Below, piece after piece: positions 42,763-51,626 of a DNA stretch of 64,000 nt. The notes beneath the pieces are model-generated. The model made no database searches, had not been told where the DNA came from, and was given only the letters and a program-made list of their open reading frames with translations. A program made the translations under genes and the position numbers. Origin of the DNA: Aureimonas sp. Leaf324 (lineage in GTDB: Bacteria > Pseudomonadota > Alphaproteobacteria > Rhizobiales > Rhizobiaceae); the NCBI RefSeq assembly GCF_001423245.1, contig NZ_LMOH01000001.1:30563-94562 (forward strand), written 5' to 3'. The first letter of the stretch is position 1, and each line of letters opens with the position of its first letter.

Positions 42763-44540
42763 ATCGGCCTCCCGCGCAGCACCGTTTCCCGTGCGTCCAG
42801 CGTCGCCTGGATTGCCGTCCGTAGACGACGGAGGGAGCCGCCCTTCCACATACGTCGGATCACGGCCAGCTCGTCGTATGCCAGCGCCGGAGTCCAGGCG
42901 GGGTCCAGACCGTCATCGATCGCGATGTCCGCAACGATCCGCCGGGCGAGATCGCCCAGGTGTTCGGGGCCTGCGTCCGGCATCTCGATCACCCGGAAGC
43001 GGTCGAGGAGAGGCGCGGGGACGTCTACCAGACTGTTCGCCGTCGCAATGAAGCTTACGAACGACAGGTCGGACGGACGCTCGATGCCGACCTCGAAATA
43101 CGCCGAGGCCGTGTGCCGTTCGAGCATCGGTAGGAGCGACGTCAGAAGGGAACCGTGGTTGCCGCCGCTACCCGTCTTCTCGATCTCATCCAGCACGAGG
43201 ACCGGGTTGGCGAGGTTCGCTGCCCGGATCGCCTCGAGGGGCGTGGATGCCCTCCTGGTGCCCCACTGCATGGGCGTGCCGCCGAACGAGTTGTCGGACA
43301 CGGATGCGCACGGATAAACCGTCGTGTGCAGGCCCAGAGCCGTCCCGATCTCGCGGGCCAAGGACGTCTTGCCGGAACCCGGCTTGCCGACGAGGAGCGT
43401 CGGACGGAACCGGATCGGTTCGCCGGGCAGGACGTCCCGGAGGATCCGATCGATCGCCTCGCGAGCATGCGGCCAGGCGTCACCGAGCCTCCCAGCAATG
43501 CCGAACACATTGTCCGGCGCACACGCGAGTTCGATGTGACGGCCCGAGATCGCTCCCAGATGCCTGACGAGTTCGTTGTCGCCGCCGGGAGCCTTCCGAC
43601 CGCCCTCCGAAAGCTCCAGATCGGCGAGGACGACGAGGTACGGATACGCAGCCGTAGGCCGGTCCGGCCGTGCAGCCTCCCTCTCCGCCGTCACCTGCGC
43701 GACGTGCGCATGGATCCTGGCAGTCCGCTCTTCGGGCGGCTCGTCCGAACTCTCGTCGACGACGACGCCGAGATGATCATCCCACAACAACCCGGAACCA
43801 GCACGGCAGTACCGGTTCGGGTCGTCCGGGCCGACGTAGTCTTCAGCCTCGACGTCGACGGTCCTGGTCTTCTCGATTTCGCGTTCGTATGCCTTCGTCC
43901 TCGCGATCGTGACCAGATCGCGCAGCCATGCCTTCTCTGCCGCAGCGTGCTCCTCCTGTGCGCTGGGACGCTTGATTGCCTCGCGCCAGTCGCAGACGGC
44001 GCTCACCGCGCCGACCTGCAGAGCGATGCGCGTGGCGAGTTCGGCCGCACCGCGGATCAGGATCTTGATCTCGATGCCGGGATGCCACGACCAGGCGTGG
44101 TTCCGGGCAATGGACTTCGCGTGCTTCTCCAGTCCGAGCACGAACGCGGCCCGGAGGTCCACCGACTGATGGTACCGCCGATACAGTTCGTTGGCAGCGT
44201 CGAGGTCCCCGTGGACCGCGAGCCAGTAATCAACCCGCTGCCGCTCGTTGCCGGCCGGCATGTGATCCCGCAGATCTCTCAGGATCGCACGAGTAGGCAG
44301 ATTCGTGCACGCGATGAGCAGCCGGAGTTCGCCGTCTTCGGACAGCAGGCGACGCCGGCGGATGTTCTCGGCCCACAAGCTGAAGTCCGTCATAATCGAG
44401 CCGTCGGCGGGCGGGCCACCCTTCAGCAGGAAGTCGAGGGCGGCGTACTCCTTGCCCGCGAGAACGGGCTGGAGGCTTTCGTCGTAGATCTGGGTTTGGG
44501 AAATCAGGACGTCGTACAGACTCGCGGCGTCGGAAGACAC
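42759..44540 (-). CDS. Lon-like AAA+ ATPase with unknown N-terminal domain
   Basis: A 593-residue protein. The first ~370 residues are helical and match no family I know. The AAA+ module follows: Walker A GKPGSGKT (385-392), Walker B VLVLDE (447-452), sensor-1 N502 and an Arg finger at R514 in LLDRFRV. NPVLVLDEIEKTG resembles Lon ATPase, but there is no protease domain: the C terminus ends soon after a helical lid. It is first in a three-gene overlapping operon with a 65-residue protein and a metallophosphoesterase, 353 bp from the tRNA. Possible roles are a remodelling ATPase, a mobile-element function or phage defence; none is proven. Confidence 0.82.
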   Translation of the reverse strand: MSSDAASLYDVLISQTQIYDESLQPVLAGKEYAALDFLLKGGPPADGSIMTDFSLWAENIRRRRLLSEDGELRLLIACTNLPTRAILRDLRDHMPAGNERQRVDYWLAVHGDLDAANELYRRYHQSVDLRAAFVLGLEKHAKSIARNHAWSWHPGIEIKILIRGAAELATRIALQVGAVSAVCDWREAIKRPSAQEEHAAAEKAWLRDLVTIARTKAYEREIEKTRTVDVEAEDYVGPDDPNRYCRAGSGLLWDDHLGVVVDESSDEPPEERTARIHAHVAQVTAEREAARPDRPTAAYPYLVVLADLELSEGGRKAPGGDNELVRHLGAISGRHIELACAPDNVFGIAGRLGDAWPHAREAIDRILRDVLPGEPIRFRPTLLVGKPGSGKTSLAREIGTALGLHTTVYPCASVSDNSFGGTPMQWGTRRASTPLEAIRAANLANPVLVLDEIEKTGSGGNHGSLLTSLLPMLERHTASAYFEVGIERPSDLSFVSFIATANSLVDVPAPLLDRFRVIEMPDAGPEHLGDLARRIVADIAIDDGLDPAWTPALAYDELAVIRRMWKGGSLRRLRTAIQATLDARETVLRGRPM

Positions 44541-44893
44541 AGGGCCACCTTGGCGATCGGGAACGGGAAGGGCGGGGGGTGGGTGCTGCGACGCTACCCG
44601 CGGTCACCAGGATTTCAGACCTGGGTTATTCGGCGGACGTTGCACCCTGCTTTGGGGGTAAGGAGAAGACTAGCGCGTCCCTCGCCCGTCCAGCAGTCCC
44701 GATCAGCGATCGCGGTTAGCGAGAAGTTTTCCTAAACCCTGAAAATCCCGCCCCGACGCTCACGATCCGCCAAGGAACCTGAACGTCTCCGCTAAAAAGC
44801 GATTCCCCCAGAACTCCCCCAAACGGCCGATACAGCCGGGTAAGTGGCAGTCATCTAAAGGTCAAAAGACCAATGTTTGCAGGGTGTTGAGGG
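44541..44893. other. Non-coding junction between island-like DNA and tRNA-Thr
   Basis: No gene is seen in this 353-bp stretch. It is less GC-rich than its surroundings and, read away from the tRNA 3' end, contains two G-run motifs (TTTGGGGGAGTTCTGGGGGA). Such motifs are often seen near tyrosine-integrase attachment sites. It also holds the expected promoter of the AAA+ operon. No integrase gene is adjacent, so an old or remote-ended insertion is inferred. Confidence 0.45.
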
Positions 44894-44969
44894 TGGTGCC
44901 GCTTAGGTGATTCGAACACCTGACCCCATCATTACGAATGATGTGCTCTACCGACTGAGCTAAAGCGGC
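44894..44969 (-). tRNA. tRNA-Thr (anticodon CGT)
   Basis: On the minus strand the gene folds into a full cloverleaf. The acceptor is GCCGCTT/AAGCGGC, followed by a D arm starting GCTC. The anticodon stem CATCA/TGATG has loop TTCGTAA with anticodon CGT (reads ACG), and the T arm is AGGTG-TTCGAAT-CACCT. The CCA end is encoded (44894-44896). The 3' end faces the accessory region to the left. Confidence 0.97.
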
Positions 44970-45059
44970 CCGGCCTAGGCTCGTGCCCGGCGGATGGGGT
45001 TCTGATAGCGCCATTGGGCTCGAGGTTCAAGCGGTTTTGTGACGAAACTGGCGCGGAGA

Positions 45060-46013
45060 TTAAGCGATCGAAAGGCGCGCGCGGGCATCGTGGTATTCTT
45101 TGAGCAGACGCTCCACGAGTTCGGAAACGGGCGTGACGGCATCGATCGAGCCGACCCCTTGGCCGGCGCCCCAGATGTCCCGCCAGGCTTTTGCGCCTTT
45201 CTCAGCTCCGAAATCCATCTTGGATGGATCGCTTTCCGGGAGGTGATTCGGATCGAGCCCGGCGGCTTCGATCGAGGCGCGAAGGTAGTTGCCGTGAATG
45301 CCTGTGAAAAGGTTGGAGTAGACGATGTCCTGGGCTCGGCTGGCGACGATTGCGGCCTTGTAGCGCTCGTCGGCTCGGGCTTCCGTCGTGGCGATGAACG
45401 CGGAACCGATATAGGCGCCGTCCGCGCCCGCAGCCTGGGCCGCCAGGATTCCGCCACCGGTGGCGATCGCGCCGGACAGGAACAGCGGGCCGTCGAACCA
45501 GCGCCGAATTTCGGCCACCAGCGCGAAGGGAGATAGCGTGCCGGCATGGCCACCGGCGCCCGCTGCCACCGCGATCAGTCCGTCCGCTCCCTTTTCGATC
45601 GCTTTGTGGGCAAATCGATCGTTGATCACGTCGTGAAAGACGATCCCGCCATAGGAATGGACCGCCTGATTGACCTCTTCCACAGCACCGAGCGAGGTGA
45701 TGACGATCGGAACCTTGTGCCGGACGCAAACGGCGAGATCGGCCTCAAGCCGCTTGTTGGAGCGGTGGACGATCTGGTTGACCGCGAAGGGCGCGGCGGG
45801 CCGACCGTCGGAAAGGGGAAGAGTCAGCGCGTCCGAGATTTCCGCAAGCCAGTCGTCGAGTTGCTCGGCGGGTCGGGCGTTGAGGGCGGGGAAGGCGCCG
45901 ACGATGCCCGCCCGTGCCTGTGCGATCACCAAGGCCGGATGCGAGATGATAAAGAGCGGGGCGCCGATGAGTGGCAGTCGCAGGCGACCTTGCAGGATCG
46001 GGGGCAGGGCCAT
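45060..46013 (-). CDS. Nitronate monooxygenase (2-nitropropane dioxygenase family)
   Basis: A 317-residue FMN-dependent TIM-barrel enzyme that oxidises nitronates. It has the N-terminal RLPLIGAPLFIISHPALVIA, the FMN-phosphate loop AVAAGAGGHAG near residue 150 with its conserved His-like context, and FLSGAIATGGGILAAQAAGADGAYIG-type barrel strands near 178. A C-terminal region follows with YHDARARLSIA at the end. It is at family length and intact. It lies on the core-genome side of the tRNA and is divergent from the exonuclease gene. Confidence 0.92.
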   Translation of the reverse strand: MALPPILQGRLRLPLIGAPLFIISHPALVIAQARAGIVGAFPALNARPAEQLDDWLAEISDALTLPLSDGRPAAPFAVNQIVHRSNKRLEADLAVCVRHKVPIVITSLGAVEEVNQAVHSYGGIVFHDVINDRFAHKAIEKGADGLIAVAAGAGGHAGTLSPFALVAEIRRWFDGPLFLSGAIATGGGILAAQAAGADGAYIGSAFIATTEARADERYKAAIVASRAQDIVYSNLFTGIHGNYLRASIEAAGLDPNHLPESDPSKMDFGAEKGAKAWRDIWGAGQGVGSIDAVTPVSELVERLLKEYHDARARLSIA

Positions 46014-46166
46014 CGGGTCGCTCCATGATTGACGTAAACGTAAGACCTGGTTTAGCTCGACCGTACGCGGACGCCAAGGGGGGCGTTACGGGTCGAGATA
46101 CGATCACTGCGCCGGAGCGGGCCGCGATGGCGCGTCGCACTGGCGCCGTTGCCATAAAGTGCCGAT

Positions 46167-46988
46167 ATGGCGGGGATGACCAGTCTGTTCCCTGCCGTCG
46201 CGCCTAAACCGGATTTGTTCCAGCATCAGCCGAACCTCCTGGTCCGGGTGATCGACGTGGAAACGGCGGGTCACAAACTCGAAGATGACGCGGTGATCGA
46301 GATCGGGTCGGTGGATGTCGATCTGGTGTCCGGTCAGATCGGAGATCCGCGGGAGACGTTGGTCGATCGAGGCAGCATTGCGATCTCGCCGGGCGCGCGG
46401 CGGGTTCACCGGATTTCGGACGAGGCGCTCGTCGGCGCGCCGGATTTCGATACGGCGCGCGCTGGCTTCGCCGGGGCGCCGATCTACGCGGCGCAGCGGG
46501 CCTCGTTCGACAGGTCGCGGCTTCGCCTGCCGGGACGCTGGCTCTGCACCTACAAGCTCGCTCTGCGGGCGTTCCCGGGCGTGCGGGCCCACGGGCTCCA
46601 GTCGTTGGTGAAGTACGTGCCGCTGGACCTCGCCGATGTCCGGGACAGGCTGGAAGGTTCGCATCCGCACCGTGCCCTCTACGACGCCCTCTGCACCGCG
46701 GTTCTCCTGCGCCGGATCGCGCAGGAACTGATGCCTCGGTGCGTCGATGCCGCGGACTTTCTGGCCCGGGCGGAGAAGGTGTCGGCGGAGCCGGCGCTTC
46801 TCGTCCGCTTTCGCTTCGGGCGATACAAGGGCGCGACGATCGCGGACGTGCCGAGCGACTATCTCGACTGGTTGATCCGCGAGCCCGGGATGGATGCCGA
46901 CGCCGTGTTCACCGCGAGGCACCACCTGGCCCTGCGGGAGCGCGCGGCGCTGGCGGCCACAGCGAGACCGCTCCCGGCGCAGGTGTGA
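46167..46988 (+). CDS. DEDDh 3'-5' exonuclease-domain protein with DUF3820 tail
   Basis: A 273-residue protein. Residues 25-190 form an RNase T/DNA polymerase III epsilon-like exonuclease fold with IDVETAG (D30, E32) as ExoI, the segment AAQRASFDR as ExoII and HRALYDAL as ExoIII. The C-terminal RFRFGRYKGATIADVPSDYLDWL segment is a DUF3820-type module. This two-part layout is known in bacterial exodeoxyribonuclease-X-like proteins. It probably trims DNA ends in repair. An ATG at 46176 is an alternative start. Confidence 0.85.
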   Translation: MAGMTSLFPAVAPKPDLFQHQPNLLVRVIDVETAGHKLEDDAVIEIGSVDVDLVSGQIGDPRETLVDRGSIAISPGARRVHRISDEALVGAPDFDTARAGFAGAPIYAAQRASFDRSRLRLPGRWLCTYKLALRAFPGVRAHGLQSLVKYVPLDLADVRDRLEGSHPHRALYDALCTAVLLRRIAQELMPRCVDAADFLARAEKVSAEPALLVRFRFGRYKGATIADVPSDYLDWLIREPGMDADAVFTARHHLALRERAALAATARPLPAQV

Positions 46989-47175
46989 GATCTGGGCCCC
47001 GTCGCGGAAGCTCTCGACCGTCCGGCATCCGCTCCGAGAGCGTGAATCGCAATTCGCCGCGCCCTGGCGGAGATGCCCGGTGTCGATACGAATTCAGCTG
47101 GAGGCGGCATCGCTTCTCGCCCTGTACCCGCTGCGAACTATCTAGCGGCTGAACGCCAACCTCCGGTTCACCCGC

Positions 47176-48843
47176 TTGCAGCGATTTGCCGACCTCCTGG
47201 ATCGCCTCGTCCTGACACCGTCGCGCAACGGCAAGCTGCGGTTGATGGCGGATCATTTTCGCACCGTTCCCGATCCCGAACGCGGCTATGCGCTGGCTGC
47301 GATCACCGGTGAACTCGATATCCGCTCGGTCAAGCCTGCCATGCTGCGCGACCTGATGACCGAGCGGATGGACGAGGTTCTGTTCGGCTATTCCTACGAC
47401 TATGTCGGCGATCTCGCGGAAACCATCGCGCTGGTGTGGCCGTCGCCGCATGACGGCGAGGTCGTCCGGCGGAACGATACGCCGACGCTCGAGCAGGTGA
47501 TAACCGAACTCGATGCGGCGACGCGGGCCGAGGGGCCGCGCCTCGTGGAAGCGTGGCTGGACAAGCTGGACTCGTCCGGTCGCTACGCCCTCCTGAAGCT
47601 CGTCACGGGATCGCTGCGGATCGGCGTGTCCTCGCGCCTCGCCAAACAGGCTCTCGCCGACTTCGGGGGCAAGGACATCGTCGAGATCGAGGAACTCTGG
47701 CACGGTCTGCGTCCGCCTTACATCGAGCTCTTCGACTGGCTGGAGGGGAGGGCGCTGAAGCCGGTGTCCGCCGCTGCCTCGCCCTTCCGGCCCGTCATGC
47801 TCTCGCAGCCGCTCGAGGAGCCGGACTACGGCCGCATCACGCCGCAAGACTATGCAGCAGAGTGGAAGTGGGATGGGATCCGGGTCCAGGCGACGGTCGA
47901 ACGCGGTGTGAAGCGCCTCTATTCGCGCACCGGCGACGACGTGTCGGGCGCCTTTCCCGACCTTCTCGACTACATGACCTTCGAGGGCTCGCTTGACGGC
48001 GAACTGCTCGTCGCGCGGCCCGCCGCCAAGGGGGGCGGCCGGCCGGCCGTTCACCCCCATCAGGGGGCGGTCCGGGACGATATCGTGGTCGGCACCTTCT
48101 CCGACCTCCAGCAGCGGCTGAACCGCAAGAGCGTGTCGGCTGCCGTGATGAAGAAGCACCCCGTCTTCATGCGAACCTACGACCTCCTTCAGGACGGGGC
48201 CGAAGACCTGCGGGCGCTGCCCTTCGCGGAGCGCCGCAAGCGGCTCGACCGTTTCATTGAAGGGCTCGAGACCAGCCGCTTCGACATCTCGCCGTTCGTG
48301 GCGTTCGACCGGTTCGAGGATCTGGCGCGCCTGCGGGCCGACCCGCCGCATCCCGTGATCGAAGGATTGATGCTGAAGCGGTGGGACTCGGCCTACGTTC
48401 CCGGCCGGCCGAAGGGGCCCTGGTTCAAGTGGAAGCAGGACCCGCATCTGATCGACGCCGTGCTGATGTACGCCCAGCGCGGCCACGGCAAGCGTTCGAG
48501 CTTCTATTCCGACTACACGTTCGGCGTCTGGACGGGACCCGACGATCAGCCGGAACTCGTGCCCGTGGGCAAGGCCTATTTCGGTTTTACCGATGAGGAA
48601 CTGAAGCAGCTCGACAAGTACGTTCGCGACAACACGATCGAGCGTTTCGGGCCGGTCCGCTCGGTGCGCGCCGAGCCGGATCATGGTCTCGTGATCGAGG
48701 TGGCGTTCGAAGGCCTCGCCCGCTCGACCCGCCACAAGTCCGGCGTCGCGATGCGGTTTCCGCGCGTTTCGCGACTTCGGTGGGACAAGCCGGCCGCCGA
48801 GGCGGATCGGCTGGAAACGCTCCAGGCGATGATCGACGCGTGA
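47176..48843 (+). CDS. ATP-dependent DNA ligase (LigB/LigC-like, bacterial)
   Basis: A 555-residue ligase. An N-terminal DNA-binding region begins QRFADLLDRLVLTPSRNGKL. The nucleotidyltransferase domain carries the adenylated Lys in EWKWDGIR (K231), and the OB domain ends near residue 520 with RHKSGVAMRFPR. It seals nicks with ATP, in addition to the NAD-dependent LigA expected elsewhere. I chose the TTG at 47176, as the conserved N terminus starts there. In many bacteria this ligase sits with an exonuclease and Lhr-type helicase; those partners are not adjacent here. Confidence 0.92.
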   Translation: MQRFADLLDRLVLTPSRNGKLRLMADHFRTVPDPERGYALAAITGELDIRSVKPAMLRDLMTERMDEVLFGYSYDYVGDLAETIALVWPSPHDGEVVRRNDTPTLEQVITELDAATRAEGPRLVEAWLDKLDSSGRYALLKLVTGSLRIGVSSRLAKQALADFGGKDIVEIEELWHGLRPPYIELFDWLEGRALKPVSAAASPFRPVMLSQPLEEPDYGRITPQDYAAEWKWDGIRVQATVERGVKRLYSRTGDDVSGAFPDLLDYMTFEGSLDGELLVARPAAKGGGRPAVHPHQGAVRDDIVVGTFSDLQQRLNRKSVSAAVMKKHPVFMRTYDLLQDGAEDLRALPFAERRKRLDRFIEGLETSRFDISPFVAFDRFEDLARLRADPPHPVIEGLMLKRWDSAYVPGRPKGPWFKWKQDPHLIDAVLMYAQRGHGKRSSFYSDYTFGVWTGPDDQPELVPVGKAYFGFTDEELKQLDKYVRDNTIERFGPVRSVRAEPDHGLVIEVAFEGLARSTRHKSGVAMRFPRVSRLRWDKPAAEADRLETLQAMIDA

Positions 48844-48934
48844 GATCTGCGTTCACGCTTGTGGCAGACGGGCCGCTTGCATCGCCACAATCCGCCCTCT
48901 ACCTCCGACGGGTCGCTGGAGAAAGAGGACTGCC

Positions 48935-49204
48935 ATGGCCGATCGGGTCTCGACATTTCTGGGTGGATCGCCGCTGTCCGTGCTTGTCCGGCTGCTGGTC
49001 ATCTCGCTGCTCGTGGGCATCCTCCTGTCCTGGTTCGACGTTCGTCCTTACGAGATCGTCGCCTGGGGGCGGGAGTTCGTGCAGTGGGCCTGGTACAGCG
49101 TGTTCGGCTCGCTCAACCGGGTGATCGACTACGTGCTCCTCGGCGCGGCCGTGGTCGTGCCGATCTTCATCGTGTCCCGCCTTCTGAAGACGGGCCGTGG
49201 CTGA
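48935..49204 (+). CDS. Small membrane protein (DUF6460-like)
   Basis: An 89-residue protein with two hydrophobic helices (SVLVRLLVISLLVGILLSWF and VIDYVLLGAAVVVPIFIVSRL) around the conserved core RPYEIVAWGREFVQWAWYSVFG-type segment. It is common in Hyphomicrobiales and of unknown function. It stands 91 bp after the ligase and ends 4 bp from the convergent deacetylase gene. Confidence 0.78.
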   Translation: MADRVSTFLGGSPLSVLVRLLVISLLVGILLSWFDVRPYEIVAWGREFVQWAWYSVFGSLNRVIDYVLLGAAVVVPIFIVSRLLKTGRG

Positions 49205-49207
49205 CGT

Positions 49208-50107
49208 TCAGGCGAACTCGCTGGCGACACGATGCAGGATGGAGTGGCGGCGGGCCAAGGCCTCGATGTCGCGCGAATAGCCGCCGCCGATCACGCCCGC
49301 GACGGGAATGCCGCGGTCTCTGAAGAAGCCGATCACTCGCCGGTCGCGCTCGGCAAGCCCGCTATCGCTCAGCGACAGGCGGCCGAGCCGGTCGTCCACA
49401 TGCGGATCGACGCCAGCGTTGTAGAAGACGATGTCCGGCCGCGCGCGCTCCAGGGCGGTACGCAGGAGATCGGGAAGGATCGAGAGATACTCGTCGTCGC
49501 CGGTCCCGTCGGGCAGGCCGAGGTCGAGGTCTGATACGGCCTTCGGATGCGGATAGTTTCGCTCGCCGTGGATCGACAGCGTGAACACGGCCGCGTCGTC
49601 GGCGAAGATGCGCGCGGTGCCGTCGCCCTGGTGCACATCGCAGTCGAACACGAGGACACGTCCAACCTCGCCATCGGCGATCAGCACCGAGGCCGCGACG
49701 GCGACATCGTTGAAGACCGAGAAGCCCGCGCCCCCCTCACGCGCCGCATGGTGGCTCCCTCCGGCAGTGTTGCAGGCGAGGCCGCGTTCCAGCGCCAGCC
49801 GTGCCGCGAGCACCGTGCCGCCTGTCGCGCAGCGCGAGCGCATCGCCACGCGCGCGTCGACGGGAAACCCGATCGCCTTCTCCGTCGCCGTGTCGACGCG
49901 CTGCGTCAGGACCGCATCGACGTAGGCAGGGGTGTGCGCGAGTTCGAGCCAGCTTTCAGGCGCCGGGATCGGCTGGAAGAAACCGGGCGAAACGAGCCCG
50001 TCCTCGACCAGGATTTCCGCCAGGCGCGTGAACTTCGACATGGGAAAGCGATGCGCGGCGTCGAACTGCGCATCGAAGGCGGGGTGGTGGACGATCGCCA
50101 GCGACAT
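49208..50107 (-). CDS. Histone-deacetylase-superfamily hydrolase (AcuC-like)
   Basis: A 299-residue zinc deacetylase of the HDAC/acetoin-utilisation/acetylpolyamine amidohydrolase superfamily. It has GGSHHAAREGGAGFSVFND near residue 117 (tandem His), FDCDVHQGDGTARIF near 151 (zinc Asp/His), YNAGVDPHVDDRLG near 235 and a glycine loop GVIGGGYSRDI near 280. It removes acetyl groups from lysine or polyamines. It is upstream of nothing obvious and downstream of pyrD by 14 bp on the same strand, so it may be co-transcribed with it. Confidence 0.92.
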   Translation of the reverse strand: MSLAIVHHPAFDAQFDAAHRFPMSKFTRLAEILVEDGLVSPGFFQPIPAPESWLELAHTPAYVDAVLTQRVDTATEKAIGFPVDARVAMRSRCATGGTVLAARLALERGLACNTAGGSHHAAREGGAGFSVFNDVAVAASVLIADGEVGRVLVFDCDVHQGDGTARIFADDAAVFTLSIHGERNYPHPKAVSDLDLGLPDGTGDDEYLSILPDLLRTALERARPDIVFYNAGVDPHVDDRLGRLSLSDSGLAERDRRVIGFFRDRGIPVAGVIGGGYSRDIEALARRHSILHRVASEFA

Positions 50108-50120
50108 GGCGTTCAGCCCG

Positions 50121-51239
50121 TCAAGGCCGGTCGGTCTCCCAGCCGAGCGGCGGGCCGCCGGACAGGATCTCGTCGACGCGCGTATCGCGCACGCTCGCGA
50201 TCGTGTCGATGCCGGCCCGGTCGAGATGCCGCGACAGGTCGTTCAGGATGCGGATGGGTAGGTCCGGCCCCCCGTAGACGAGGGCCGTGTAGAGCTGGAC
50301 GAGATCGGCGCCCGCCTCCATCTTGCGCAGGAACGTCGAGGCGTTCTCGACACCTCCGACGCCGATGATCGGCACGTCGGGCCCCATCGCCCGCCGGAAC
50401 AGGGCGAGGACATAGGTGGACCGGCTGAAGACCGGACGGCCCGATAGCCCGCCCGCCTCGCCGGCATGAGTGCGGCCCTCGACCCCATGGCGAGACAGCG
50501 TCGTGTTGGAGACGATGAGGCCTTCGACCTTCCGGTGCTTGGCGGTGTCGGCGATCGCCCAAATCTCGTCCTCGCTGAGGTCCGGCGCGACCTTAAGGAA
50601 CACCGGACGCCGCTTCGTGGCCGCGATCGCCGCCGCGCCGTCGCGCGCCGCCATCACGAACTCGAGGAGCCGGTCGAGATCGGAGCCCTGCTGCAGCTTG
50701 CGAAGCCCCGGCGTGTTCGGCGAGGAGATATTGACGGTCAGATAGCTCGACAGCGCCTCGAACCGGTGGATGCCCGCGACGTAGTCGGCGATCCGGTCCT
50801 CCGAGTCCTTGTTCGCACCGATATTGACGCCGACGATCCCGGCCTTGCGTGAGCGCGCTTCGAGGCGCTCGGCGACATCCGCGTGACCGTGATTGTTGAA
50901 GCCGAGCCGGTTGATCACCGCATCCGCGTCGGCGAGGCGGAAGACGCGGGGCTTCGGGTTGCCCTCCTGCGGAAGCGGGGTCACCGTGCCGACCTCGACG
51001 AAGCCGAACCCGAGCCGCAGCGCCGCATCCGCGACTTCGGCGTTCTTGTCGTAACCCGCGGCCAGTCCCAGGGGGTTGGGGAAGGACAGGCCCGCGACCT
51101 CCGTGCGGAGGCGCGGATCGATCGGCCGGTTGCGACGCGGAACGAGGCCGCGCTTCAACGCCTCCACCGACAGGCCATGCGCGCGCTCGGCGTCGAGCTT
51201 GAAGAGGAGCGGGCGGGCGAGCCCATAAAGACCGCTCAT
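50121..51239 (-). CDS. pyrD: PyrD, quinone-dependent dihydroorotate dehydrogenase
   Basis: A 372-residue class 2 dihydroorotate dehydrogenase, fourth step of pyrimidine synthesis, on the inner membrane. It has the helical N-terminal quinone-binding part (LYGLARPLLFKLDAERAHGL) and the FMN segment GLAAGYDKNAEV near residue 62. The catalytic-Ser loop NISSPNTPGLRKLQ is near 170 and IIGVGGVENA near 300. I chose the ATG at 51239, which overlaps the stop of the DUF952 gene (ATGA). Confidence 0.96.
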   Translation of the reverse strand: MSGLYGLARPLLFKLDAERAHGLSVEALKRGLVPRRNRPIDPRLRTEVAGLSFPNPLGLAAGYDKNAEVADAALRLGFGFVEVGTVTPLPQEGNPKPRVFRLADADAVINRLGFNNHGHADVAERLEARSRKAGIVGVNIGANKDSEDRIADYVAGIHRFEALSSYLTVNISSPNTPGLRKLQQGSDLDRLLEFVMAARDGAAAIAATKRRPVFLKVAPDLSEDEIWAIADTAKHRKVEGLIVSNTTLSRHGVEGRTHAGEAGGLSGRPVFSRSTYVLALFRRAMGPDVPIIGVGGVENASTFLRKMEAGADLVQLYTALVYGGPDLPIRILNDLSRHLDRAGIDTIASVRDTRVDEILSGGPPLGWETDRP

Positions 51240-51589
51240 CGCATGCTGCCCGGAAACACGTGCCGGCCATCCGGCCCGATCGGCAGGTCGGCGACGTAGA
51301 CCACCGCGTCCATCGACAAATCCGCATAGAGGTGAGGGAAGAGCGCACCGCCGCGCGACACCTCCCACTTCAGCGCCTCGCCGAGCCGCGCGGGATCGAT
51401 CGCCGCGACGATCAGCGAGGACTGACCGGCGAAATGCTTCGCCGCCGTTTCGCGAACCTGCTCGGCCGTCGAGAAGTGGATGTACCCGTCCTTGCGGTCC
51501 ACCGGAGCGCCGGTGAAACGGCCGGCCGCCTCGGCTTCCAGCCAGTCCGAGCGAGGCGACAACTTGAAGATGAGGGCTTGCTGTTCCAT
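51236..51589 (-). CDS. DUF952-family protein
   Basis: A 117-residue DUF952 protein with characteristic DGYIHFSTAEQVRETAAKHF near residue 35 and FPHLYADLSMDAV near residue 83. Its function is unknown; the fold is related to ADP-ribosyl-like RNA phosphotransferase folds. It is translationally coupled to pyrD through a 4-bp overlap. This DUF952-pyrD pairing is common in Hyphomicrobiales, so a link to pyrimidine supply or regulation is possible but unproven. Confidence 0.88.
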   Translation of the reverse strand: MEQQALIFKLSPRSDWLEAEAAGRFTGAPVDRKDGYIHFSTAEQVRETAAKHFAGQSSLIVAAIDPARLGEALKWEVSRGGALFPHLYADLSMDAVVYVADLPIGPDGRHVFPGSMR

Positions 51590-51626
51590 TCGTTTCGCCT
51601 GCCAGACGGTCCGCCGCTCGTCAATC

